Shown in pieces: positions 50,564-58,557 of a stretch of 64,000 nt of DNA. The DNA lies in the NCBI GenBank assembly GCA_023421735.1, contig JAEZSP010000082.1:1-64000 (forward strand), written 5' to 3'. Both the position numbers and the translations under genes were made by a program. The notes under the pieces were generated by a model, which was not told the origin of the DNA, ran no database searches, and was given only the letters and a program-made list of their open reading frames with translations. The stretch comes from Bacillota bacterium (lineage in GTDB: Bacteria > Bacillota_A > Clostridia > Christensenellales > Aristaeellaceae). Numbering within the stretch: position 1 is the first letter of the stretch; every line of letters starts with the position of its first letter.

Positions 50564-51277
50564 ATGGCACAGCAGATTTTCAGGCGCGTAGAGAATAAAT
50601 ACGTTCTTTCGTGCACGCAATATCATCAGCTTATGCGTGGGATCGCGGACAAAATCACAATCGATCAGTATGGCAGGCATACGATTCGCAACATCTATTT
50701 CGACACGCCGGATTTTCGGTTGCTCCGCGCATCCATTGACGCGCCGGTGTACAAGGAAAAACTTCGGTTGCGCGGCTATGGGCGCGTGCGCGATGACGAT
50801 ATGGTGTTTCTGGAACTCAAGAAAAAATATAAGGGGATTGTCTACAAGCGCCGGGTTGCGCTTCCCCTTTCGGTCGCACAGACGGCGCTTGCGGAGAATT
50901 CGGCGGCGGATTGTCAGATCATGCGCGAGATCGATTACTTCGCGCGGCTCTATCAGCCGCTTCTGCCGCGCATTTTCCTCGCCTACGAGCGCCGTGCGTA
51001 CACGTTTCCGGGAGAACCCGACCTGCGGCTCACCTTTGATGAGAACATCCGTGCGCGCATGGACGATGTGCGGCTCGACGGCGGCGATGCGGGTGAGCTG
51101 CTCCTTTCCCCGGGCGACATAGTGATGGAATTGAAGATTCCCGGCGCGGTTCCGCTCTGGTTGGCGAAGGCGTTCGCAGAATGCGATATTTTTCCGCGCG
51201 GCTTTTCAAAAGTCGGCACCTATTATGTCTCCCGGGTGATGGGCGGCATCGAAAGGATTGAAAAACGCTATGCTTGA
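50564..51277 (+). CDS. VTC-domain polyphosphate polymerase-like protein, copy 2
   Basis: 237 residues, a single VTC domain. Tunnel motifs are intact: FRRVENKYV, RNIYFDTPDF, KEKLRLRGYG, the basic strand FLELKKKYKGIVYKRR, then VMELKIPGAVPLWLAK and FSKVGTYYVS. It is more like the classical VTC consensus than copy 1 at 42946. Ribosome binding site GGGAGG. Its end overlaps the DUF4956 gene start by eight bases. Expected to polymerise phosphate from ATP; direction and acceptor are unknown. Confidence 0.88.
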   Translation: MAQQIFRRVENKYVLSCTQYHQLMRGIADKITIDQYGRHTIRNIYFDTPDFRLLRASIDAPVYKEKLRLRGYGRVRDDDMVFLELKKKYKGIVYKRRVALPLSVAQTALAENSAADCQIMREIDYFARLYQPLLPRIFLAYERRAYTFPGEPDLRLTFDENIRARMDDVRLDGGDAGELLLSPGDIVMELKIPGAVPLWLAKAFAECDIFPRGFSKVGTYYVSRVMGGIERIEKRYA

Positions 51278-51923
51278 GGCACTCATGAATCTCTCGTTTG
51301 CCGAATTTGCACTTTCGACCGGCGCGTCGGTCGCGCTGGGCGTTTTGATCGCGCTTTTATACCGGCGTGCATCGTCGGCGAGCAAATCGTTCCTTGTGAC
51401 GCTCGCGATGATGCCGACTTTGGTCGGTGCGGTCATCACGCTGGTCAACGGAAATCTGGGTGCGGGGGTTGCGGTCGCGGGCGCGTTCAGCCTCGTCCGG
51501 TTCCGTTCTGCGCCCGGAAGCGCCCGAGAGATCGGGTACATATTCATGGCGACTGCCGTGGGTATCGCGACCGGCATGGGCTACGCGCTGTACGCCGTCC
51601 TTCTGTTTTTCGTGCTCGCAGGTCTTATGTTCGCGCTCGAACGGACGAATTTCGGTGAATGCGCGCGTGCTGATCGGCAGCTCAAAATTACCATTCCGGA
51701 AGATCTTGACTATGCGGGACTGTTTGACGATCTGTTTGCGCGTTATGCGAAGCGCGCGGAGCTCGTGCGCGTCAAGACGACGAACATGGGGAGCCTGTTT
51801 GAACTGACATACGAAATCACGCTGCGCGACCAGATGATCGAAAAGACATTTATCGATGAGCTGCGTTGCCGCAACGGAAACTTGAATATCACCTGCGGCA
51901 AGGTTGCGGCGGGCGAACTGTAA
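51270..51923 (+). CDS. DUF4956 membrane protein (VTC/beta-helix module)
   Basis: 217 residues with about four transmembrane helices within residues 15-125 and the same GAFSLVRFRSAPGS motif as the paralogue at 42237. The C-terminal cytosolic domain (from about 130, RQLKITIPEDLDYAGLFDDL) is alpha/beta. The ATG at 51270 is preferred; a TTG at 51258 would sit immediately on the AAAGGA site. Its overlap with the VTC stop implies translational coupling, supporting a physical complex with the polymerase (inference). Confidence 0.85.
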   Translation: MLEALMNLSFAEFALSTGASVALGVLIALLYRRASSASKSFLVTLAMMPTLVGAVITLVNGNLGAGVAVAGAFSLVRFRSAPGSAREIGYIFMATAVGIATGMGYALYAVLLFFVLAGLMFALERTNFGECARADRQLKITIPEDLDYAGLFDDLFARYAKRAELVRVKTTNMGSLFELTYEITLRDQMIEKTFIDELRCRNGNLNITCGKVAAGEL

Positions 51924-51932
51924 GGGAGCCAT

Positions 51933-53651
51933 ATGAAAAAGTTATTATTGTTATTACTGAGCCTCGTGCTCATGGCAGGCCTCGCGGCTTGCGCAGTAAC
52001 GAACGCGGAAGACCGGCAAAGCGCGCTCACGGTCAACGGCGACGCGGTCACCGTCGACGCGGACGGGACGTATACCATCACAACCGGGGGAACATACGAA
52101 CTCTCCGGCACGCTCGATGGACAGATTTGGATTGACGCCAAGGAAGAAACGGTCACGCTGATTCTAAACGGCGTGGATATCAAGAGTGGGCTCTCCTCCG
52201 CCATCTACATCCAAAAGGCGGAGGCGGTGACCATCGAACTGGCAGAGGGCAGCGAAAACCGCCTCTCGGACGCCGCCGATTACACCTACGACGACCAAGC
52301 CGAGGAAGAGCCGGACGGCACGATCTTTTCAAAATCGGATCTTGTCATTCAGGGCACAGGGAGTCTCGAGATTCAGGCAAACCACAGCTACGCCATCCGC
52401 ACGAAGGACGCCCTCACGATCGCGACGGGCACGTATGAAATCACATCCGCTGATACCGGCATTCGTGCGGGCGACAGTGTAACCATCGCGGGCGGCGATC
52501 TCACGATCACTTCCGGAAACGACGGAATCCGCGCAAGCAATGACACCGATGAGACGCTCGGATGGGTTCTCGTTTCCGGAGGGACAATCCGGATTTCCGC
52601 GGCGTGCGACGGCATTCAGGCAGAGACGGATCTCACCGTCACGGGCGGCACAATCGAAATTGCCACGAGCGGTGCGATTGCGGGAGATGATACCAGCGCC
52701 AAGGGATTGAAGGCGGGCGGCAACATCGCCATCTCCGGCGGAGAAATGACGCTGAACACGGACGACGACGGCGTGCATGCAAACGGAAACGTTTCCGTTG
52801 TGGATGGAACCCTGACCATTTCTTCCGGCGACGACGGCATGCATGCGGACGCCGACATGACCGTTTCCGGCGGCACGGTCACGATCACACAATCCTACGA
52901 GGGCATTGAAGGCAAAAATCTCGTCATCTCCGGCGGCACAATCCACATCACGTCTTCGGACGACGGCCTCAATGCGGGAGGCGGAGCGGACGGCTCTTCC
53001 TTCGGGCGAATGGGTGCGAACACATTCGCGAGCGGCAGTGATTACTCGCTGGAAATCAGCGGCGGGTTCATCGTGATCCATGCGCAGGGCGACGGCGTCG
53101 ATTCCAACGGCGATCTGACCATCTCCGGCGGCGTGACGCTCGTCAGCGGGCCGACGAGCGATGGCAACGGCGCGATGGACAGCGGCGACGGCGCGACATT
53201 CAAAGTCACCGGCGGCATCCTCATCGCGGCGGGCAGCTCCGGCATGGCCGAAACGCCCGGCGGCACATCGACGCAGAATTCCATCTCGGTCGGGCTGACG
53301 GGTTCGGCGGGCGAACTCGTGTCCATCGCGGATGCGAATGGAAATGTACTCTATGCGTTTTCGCCTGAAAAGGCCTACGCAAATGTGCTGATCTCTGCAC
53401 CGGACATCACGACGGGCGAAACGTATACCGTGTGCCTCGGCGGTACGGCGAGCGGACTGGATGCAGACGGCTATCAGAAGGCCGGATCGGTATCCGGCGG
53501 ACAGGCAGTTGGCAGCGCGACCGTCGGTTCGTACCTCTCGACGATCGGAAACGTTTCGACAAGCGGCTTTGGCGGCATGAATGATTGGAACCGCCAGGGC
53601 GGTCAGATGCCGAGTGGTCAGATGCCCGGCGGACAGCGCCCGGGATATTGA
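51933..53651 (+). CDS. Beta-helix lipoprotein of the Cthe_2159 (carbohydrate-binding) family
   Basis: 572 residues. Lipoprotein signal MKKLLLLLLSLVLMAGLAAC with lipobox LAAC, so anchored to the outer face of the membrane at Cys20. The body is a long series of about 20-25-residue repeats ending in motifs such as SGGTITI, DDGVHA, DDGMHA and DDGLNA, forming a right-handed parallel beta-helix with Asp-Asp calcium-type sites, as in Cthe_2159, a cellulose/pectate-binding protein. The tail is Gly/Gln/Met-rich (GGQMPSGQMPGGQRPGY). It lies nine bases after the DUF4956 gene and closes the operon. A surface adhesin or carbohydrate-binding role is plausible; the link to polyphosphate is unexplained. Confidence 0.85.
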   Translation: MKKLLLLLLSLVLMAGLAACAVTNAEDRQSALTVNGDAVTVDADGTYTITTGGTYELSGTLDGQIWIDAKEETVTLILNGVDIKSGLSSAIYIQKAEAVTIELAEGSENRLSDAADYTYDDQAEEEPDGTIFSKSDLVIQGTGSLEIQANHSYAIRTKDALTIATGTYEITSADTGIRAGDSVTIAGGDLTITSGNDGIRASNDTDETLGWVLVSGGTIRISAACDGIQAETDLTVTGGTIEIATSGAIAGDDTSAKGLKAGGNIAISGGEMTLNTDDDGVHANGNVSVVDGTLTISSGDDGMHADADMTVSGGTVTITQSYEGIEGKNLVISGGTIHITSSDDGLNAGGGADGSSFGRMGANTFASGSDYSLEISGGFIVIHAQGDGVDSNGDLTISGGVTLVSGPTSDGNGAMDSGDGATFKVTGGILIAAGSSGMAETPGGTSTQNSISVGLTGSAGELVSIADANGNVLYAFSPEKAYANVLISAPDITTGETYTVCLGGTASGLDADGYQKAGSVSGGQAVGSATVGSYLSTIGNVSTSGFGGMNDWNRQGGQMPSGQMPGGQRPGY

Positions 53652-53665
53652 CCGCACAACAACAC

Positions 53666-53699
53666 GCTCCCAGCCAAAGGGCATGGGAGCGCCTTTTTT
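53666..53699 (+). terminator. Rho-independent terminator of the VTC/beta-helix operon
   Basis: GCTCCCA and TGGGAGC around an 11-base loop, then GCCTTTTTT. Confidence 0.85.
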
Positions 53700-53745
53700 G
53701 TCTTCGATATGCGGGCCGTTTTCCAGGATTGGCGGGTCAGCCTCG

Positions 53746-55764
53746 TCACTCCAGTTCGAACGCACCCGTGTAGAGCTGATAGTACTGCCCACGGTTTTCG
53801 ATGAGCCGTTCATGGTTGCCGCGTTCGATGATGCGGCCGTGGTCGAGCACCATGATGACGTCGGAATTCTGGACGGTGGAGAGCCGATGCGCAATGACGA
53901 ACACGGTGCGCCCCTTCATGAGTCGATCCATACCGCGCTGGACGAGGAGTTCCGTGCGCGTATCGATGGAGGAAGTTGCCTCGTCGAGAATCATGACGGG
54001 GGGATCCGCTACGGCTGCGCGCGCGATGGCGATGAGCTGGCGCTGACCCTGCGAAAGGTTCGATCCGTTCGCCGTGAGGAGCGTGTCATAGCCGTCGGTC
54101 AGCCTTCTGATGAAGTCGTCGGCGTTCGCAAGTCGCGCGGCCGCATAAACTTCTTCGTCCGTCGCATCGAGCTTCCCGAAGCGGATATTCTCCATCACAG
54201 TTCCGGTGAACAGGTTTGTATCCTGCAAAACGATGCCGAGGGATCTGCGCAGGTCGGGCTTTTTGATCTTTTCGATGTTGATCCCGTCGTAGCGAATTTT
54301 GCCCTGTTGAATCGCATAGAAACGGTTCAGAAGATTCGTGATGGTCGTTTTGCCGGCGCCGGTTGCGCCGACGAATGCAACTTTCTCGCCCGGCTCCGCA
54401 TAGAGTGAGATGTCATGAAGAACCGGTTTGCCCTCTTCGTAGGCGAACTCGACGTCGGTGAGCCGCACATCGCCCGCGACCTTTGTATACGTGATCGAGC
54501 CGTCTGCCTGATGCGGGTGCTTCCACGCCCACACGCCGGTGCGCGCCGGGGTCTCGGTGATGGTGCCGTCCTCTGCGATTTTGGCGTTAACGAGCGTGAC
54601 ATAGCCCTCATCAGGCTCCGGCGCCTCGTCCAGTAGGGCGAAGATGCGCTTTGCGCCCGCCATGGCCGAAACGACCGCGTTGATCTGCTGGGATACCTGG
54701 CTGATGGGCATGGTGAACGAGCGCGAAAGCTGCATGAACGCCGCGATGGTGCCGAGGGTCAGCCCACCGACTCCGCCAATGGCCAGCGCCCCGCCGACGA
54801 CTGCAAGCATCACGTATTGCAGATTGCCGAGATTCCCCATGATCGGCATGAGGATGTTGCCGAGCATATTCGCCTGATTTGCCTGTTCGCACAGCGCGTC
54901 GTTCAGGTCGGCGAACTCCTTTTTGGCGACGGGCTCGTGGTTGAACACCTTCAAAACTTTCTGCCCGTTGATCATTTCTTCGATAAATCCGTTGAGTGCG
55001 CCGAGGGTCGCCTGCTGCGCGGAGAAATAGCGCGCCGAGCGTCCGCCGATCCGCTTTGTGATCTGCATCATGATAACCACGAACCCGATCGTGAAAAGCG
55101 TCAGCCAGATGTTTAGCAGGAGCATGTTTACGAGCACGGTGATGACCGTCACGACGGAAGAGAACACCTGCGGGATCGACATGCCGACCATCTGACGCAG
55201 CGTCTCCGTGTCGTTGGTGTAGCGGCTCATCACGTCGCCGTGAGAATGCTGGTCAAAGTATTTGATCGGCAACTTTTGCATGTGCGTGAAGAGCTGATCG
55301 CGCACCCTTTTGAGCGTGCCCTGCGAAACGCTGACCATCAAAAAGTTGAACAGCCACGTACAGAAGATGCCAGTGAGGTAGATGAGCGCCATCACGATCA
55401 CCATGTGAAACAGCCCCGTAAATACCGGGTTCTCCACCTCGATCAGCGGCGTGATGTAATTGTCAAACAGCCTTTTCAAAAACAGTGCGGCCTGAACGTT
55501 TGCCTGCGCGGAGACGATGATCGCCACAAACACCACGATGAGGCGCGGCCAGTAGGGCAGAAAGACTGTCTTTAATATGCGCATTGCCGTGTTTTTATCG
55601 AGCTTGCCGCGCGGGCCAAAGTTTCCGCCGCGCGGGCCGCCGGGGCCGCCGAACATCCGCCCGCCGGGCTTTTGTTCAATGCGCGAATACCGCTTGAATA
55701 CCGCGGAAGGCTCGCTCATGCCGGGCAAATCCTTGCGATTGAGCCTCGGTTTTTTATTCCGCAT
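53746..55764 (-). CDS. Heterodimeric ABC exporter subunit (canonical ATP site)
   Basis: 672 residues. A long polar N-terminus rich in Gly/Pro/Arg (GGRMFGGPGGPRGGNFGPRG), then six transmembrane helices (about 65-370) and an ATPase domain (about 430-670) with Walker A GATGAGKTT, signature LSQGQRQ and Walker B VMILDEATSSID with the catalytic Glu intact. An extra segment of about 30 residues (TPARTGVWAWKHPHQADGS) lies between membrane and ATPase parts, typical of the YheH/BmrD-like partner. The start at 55764 follows AAGGGGGG and overlaps the upstream subunit by 11 bases. Exports drugs or lipids with its partner; the substrate is unknown. Confidence 0.92.
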   Translation of the reverse strand: MRNKKPRLNRKDLPGMSEPSAVFKRYSRIEQKPGGRMFGGPGGPRGGNFGPRGKLDKNTAMRILKTVFLPYWPRLIVVFVAIIVSAQANVQAALFLKRLFDNYITPLIEVENPVFTGLFHMVIVMALIYLTGIFCTWLFNFLMVSVSQGTLKRVRDQLFTHMQKLPIKYFDQHSHGDVMSRYTNDTETLRQMVGMSIPQVFSSVVTVITVLVNMLLLNIWLTLFTIGFVVIMMQITKRIGGRSARYFSAQQATLGALNGFIEEMINGQKVLKVFNHEPVAKKEFADLNDALCEQANQANMLGNILMPIMGNLGNLQYVMLAVVGGALAIGGVGGLTLGTIAAFMQLSRSFTMPISQVSQQINAVVSAMAGAKRIFALLDEAPEPDEGYVTLVNAKIAEDGTITETPARTGVWAWKHPHQADGSITYTKVAGDVRLTDVEFAYEEGKPVLHDISLYAEPGEKVAFVGATGAGKTTITNLLNRFYAIQQGKIRYDGINIEKIKKPDLRRSLGIVLQDTNLFTGTVMENIRFGKLDATDEEVYAAARLANADDFIRRLTDGYDTLLTANGSNLSQGQRQLIAIARAAVADPPVMILDEATSSIDTRTELLVQRGMDRLMKGRTVFVIAHRLSTVQNSDVIMVLDHGRIIERGNHERLIENRGQYYQLYTGAFELE

Positions 55765-57517
55765 CCGCGTCGCCCCCCTTCTTCTGGGATTCGTAGACCT
55801 CTCGATAGATTTCGTTGTCCGCCAGGAGCTCCTGATGCGTGCCAATGCCGTTGATTTTGCCGCCTTCGAGCACCAGAATCACGTCCGCGTCTTCGACGGA
55901 GGCCACGCGCTGCGCGATGATAAACTTAGTGGTCGCCGGTATGTAATCCTGAAATGCGCGCCGGATGAGCGCGTCGGTCTTCGTATCGACCGCGGAGGTC
56001 GAATCGTCCAGGATCAGGATCTTCGGCTTTTTGAGCAGTGCGCGCGCGATGGTTAGCCGTTGTTTTTGCCCGCCCGAGACATTTGAGCCGCCCTGCTCGA
56101 TGAACGTGTTGTAGCCGTCTGACATTTGGCGGATGAATTCATCCGCCTGTGCGAGCTTTGCCGCATACTCGACTTCCTCATCCGAGGCATTCTCGTTGCC
56201 CCAGCGCAGGTTTTCGTAAATCGTACCCGCAAAGAGCTCGTTTTTCTGCAGAACCATGGCAACCGAGTCGCGCAGTACCGGGATGTCGTATTCGCGCACG
56301 TCCACGCCGCCCACGTATACCGTGCCGGCGGTTGCATCATAGAGCCGGGGGATGAGCTGCACGAGCGACGATTTTGAAGAACCCGTGCCGCCGAGGATGC
56401 CGACCGTCTGGCCGGACTTCACCTTGAAGTTCACGTCCGTCAAACAGCAGTTGTTGATGTCCTTCGAGTAGCTGAAGCTGACGTTTTTGAATTCCACGGA
56501 GCCGTTTTTGACGGACATCACGGGATGTGCCGGATCGACGATGTCGCTTTCCTCATCAAGCACCTCGACGATGCGCCCCGCGGATGCGCGGGAGATGGTG
56601 ATCATGACATAGATCATCGAGAGCATCATGAGGCTCATCAGGATTTGCCCCGCGTACTGAATCAGGGTGAAGAGATCGCCTTGCGTCATCGAGCCCGCCG
56701 CGCCGTGCCCGTTTACGATCATCATCGCGCCGAGCCAGCTGACCAGGAGCACCGAGAAATACATTGCGAACTGCATCAGCGGCTGGTTGAGTGCCAGAAG
56801 CCGCTCTGCGCGCGCGTTCAGACGATAGATGCCGGAGGACTCCGCCTTGAATTTTTCAACCTCGTATTCCTGGCGCACGAACGACTTGACAACCCGGACG
56901 CCGCGCAGATTTTCCTGCACGACGCGGTTCAGACGATCCATGGTCTGAAACATCCGGCGGAACAGCGGATGCACGTGAGAGGCGATAAACAATAGTCCGC
57001 CCGCGAGGATCGGCACCGCGCCGAGGAACACCAGCGCCAGCCGCCAGTTGATGAGTGATGCCATGATGAGCGAAAAGATCATCATCAACGGGCCCCGCAC
57101 CGCCACGCGAATGATCATCATGAATGCGTTTTGCACGCTCATCACGTCGGTGGTCAGGCGCGTGACCAAACTCGCGGTGGAAAATTTGTCGATGTTTGCG
57201 AAGGAAAAGGTCTGTACCTTGGTGAACATATCCTGCCTGAGGTTGTGGGAAAAACCGGACATGGCGCGCGCGGCAAATCTGCCGGAGAGCACGCCAAACG
57301 TCAGGGAGACGAGGCAGCAAATGAATAGGAGCCCGCCGATTTTAAGGAGATAGGGAAGGTCTCCCGCACCGCCATTGCCGTTGATGCCATTGTCAATCAG
57401 AAGTTTCATGAGAACCGGGATCACCACGTCCATGATGACCTCCAGCGAGACGCAAGCGGGCGCAAGGAGCGTCGCCCGCTTGTATTCCCGCACGCTCCTG
57501 AGGAGCTTTTTGATCAT
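55754..57517 (-). CDS. Heterodimeric ABC exporter subunit (degenerate ATP site)
   Basis: 587 residues: six transmembrane helices (about 15-310) and an ATPase domain (about 340-575). Walker A is GGTGSSKSS, signature VSGGQKQR, but Walker B ends ILDDSTSAVD with Asp in place of the catalytic Glu. Such a change is the rule for one half of BmrCD/TM287-288-type exporters. It is coupled to the MarR gene by an ATGA overlap and to the second subunit by an 11-base overlap, so the three form one operon from the promoter at 58058-58086. Confidence 0.92.
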   Translation of the reverse strand: MIKKLLRSVREYKRATLLAPACVSLEVIMDVVIPVLMKLLIDNGINGNGGAGDLPYLLKIGGLLFICCLVSLTFGVLSGRFAARAMSGFSHNLRQDMFTKVQTFSFANIDKFSTASLVTRLTTDVMSVQNAFMMIIRVAVRGPLMMIFSLIMASLINWRLALVFLGAVPILAGGLLFIASHVHPLFRRMFQTMDRLNRVVQENLRGVRVVKSFVRQEYEVEKFKAESSGIYRLNARAERLLALNQPLMQFAMYFSVLLVSWLGAMMIVNGHGAAGSMTQGDLFTLIQYAGQILMSLMMLSMIYVMITISRASAGRIVEVLDEESDIVDPAHPVMSVKNGSVEFKNVSFSYSKDINNCCLTDVNFKVKSGQTVGILGGTGSSKSSLVQLIPRLYDATAGTVYVGGVDVREYDIPVLRDSVAMVLQKNELFAGTIYENLRWGNENASDEEVEYAAKLAQADEFIRQMSDGYNTFIEQGGSNVSGGQKQRLTIARALLKKPKILILDDSTSAVDTKTDALIRRAFQDYIPATTKFIIAQRVASVEDADVILVLEGGKINGIGTHQELLADNEIYREVYESQKKGGDADAE

Positions 57518-57999
57518 ACGTTCACCTCCGGTGTGTCTTCAGGGTGCGCAACGTCCAGGTTCTCCATCACCGCGGTTCGAATCTTTGCCATGCAGGACAT
57601 GAACTGCTTTTTCTCGGCGGGCGTCAGCGCACCCTCGATGATTGCGTCCACGCGCTGCATGTCGGCCATTTGATTCTTGTGCATCTGAATCGCCTTTTCC
57701 GTCAATACGATCCGCTTGAGCCGCGCGTCCGATAAAACGGCCTCGCGGGTCAAAAGTCCCTTTTTCTCCATCAGGGTGATGACGCTTGAGGTTGTGGAAC
57801 GCGAGATTTTAAGCGCCGTCTCGATGTCCTTCTGGTAAACGTCGCCTTCGTGGTGATAGAGAAATCCGATGATCCAGTGGTGCAGCCGCGTGAGCTGCAT
57901 CCCCCCCTCCAGCGTGCGCATGTGCGCGTCCCCATGCCGATGGATCAAATGATCGAGTGTTCTCAGTTCAAATATGATTTCGCTGTCCTTCGGTCTCAT
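57514..57999 (-). CDS. MarR-family transcriptional regulator
   Basis: 161 residues. The winged helix-turn-helix is evident (DVYQKDIETALKISRSTTSS, VITLMEKKGLLTREAVLSDAR with the wing Asp-x-Arg), flanked by dimerisation helices. The start at 57999 follows AAAGGAGGG. It controls and is co-transcribed with the downstream exporter genes; as usual for the family it probably represses its own operon until a ligand binds. Confidence 0.92.
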   Translation of the reverse strand: MRPKDSEIIFELRTLDHLIHRHGDAHMRTLEGGMQLTRLHHWIIGFLYHHEGDVYQKDIETALKISRSTTSSVITLMEKKGLLTREAVLSDARLKRIVLTEKAIQMHKNQMADMQRVDAIIEGALTPAEKKQFMSCMAKIRTAVMENLDVAHPEDTPEVNV

Positions 58000-58057
58000 G
58001 CGTTCCCTCCTTTCGCGTCTCGCCAGATGTTTGAGAACGTACTGTTTGCGTGCTAAC

Positions 58058-58086
58058 ATTTTACTGCCTGATTAATTTGCTGTCAA
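58058..58086 (-). promoter_or_regulatory. Sigma-A promoter of the MarR-ABC exporter operon
   Basis: Minus strand: TTGACA (58086-58081), 17-base spacer, TAAAAT (58063-58058). The spacer carries the small palindrome ATTAAT (58071-58076), a possible MarR contact. Confidence 0.75.
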
Positions 58087-58182
58087 GTCTTTTTTTATCT
58101 CTTTCGACACATTTTTCGTTTCCGAGCGCGGTTGTGCGAAAGGGGTGGCGTCCTTGATCGGCAAGGGGAATACATGAAAAGC

Positions 58183-58253
58183 CAAAAAAGAAACCGCCGT
58201 TCCAGCGGAAGACCGGTTCGCATGATCGAAACCAACCTTTCGCCGGAACGGCG
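58183..58253 (-). terminator. Long-loop terminator downstream of the 58282 gene
   Basis: Arms at 58195-58207 and 58241-58253 are complementary over 13 bases with one mismatch. On the minus strand the stem is followed by GTTTCTTTTTTG. The loop of about 33 bases is unusually long. Confidence 0.6.
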
Positions 58254-58281
58254 ATGGATTATGGGCCAAGGGCCGGCGCGG

Positions 58282-58557
58282 TCACTTTCCGCGTTTCTCC
58301 CGTCTTTCCCGCAGTTCCATGTACGTGCGCAGCGCGCGCAGGCGGGCGAGCGCAGTCAGGTGAAAAGCTGCGTTGACGATGGACAGGAAGGCAAGGGCAA
58401 AGAGCAACCACTTGGTGGTCTGATTGGCAAGGAAGCTCATTTCGCCGCGCTTGACCTGATCGATGAGAAACAGGGCGATGAGCACGGCCGAGAGGATAAT
58501 GATGAGGTGGGAGAGAATCCGGAGTATGAGATTGACGACAGGGCGTCCGGTCGTCAT
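58282..58557 (-). CDS. Small membrane protein (two helices)
   Basis: 91 residues with two transmembrane helices (about 9-32 and 50-74) and a basic tail (RTYMELRERREKRGK). The start at 58557 overlaps the upstream stop as ATGA; an alternative ATG at 58584 has GGAGG ten bases upstream and would add nine residues. No family is recognised. Coupled to a degenerate NAGPA-like gene, paralleling the pairing at 34839/35734, where a phosphodiester glycosidase is also followed by an overlapping small membrane protein. Confidence 0.6.
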   Translation of the reverse strand: MTTGRPVVNLILRILSHLIIILSAVLIALFLIDQVKRGEMSFLANQTTKWLLFALAFLSIVNAAFHLTALARLRALRTYMELRERREKRGK

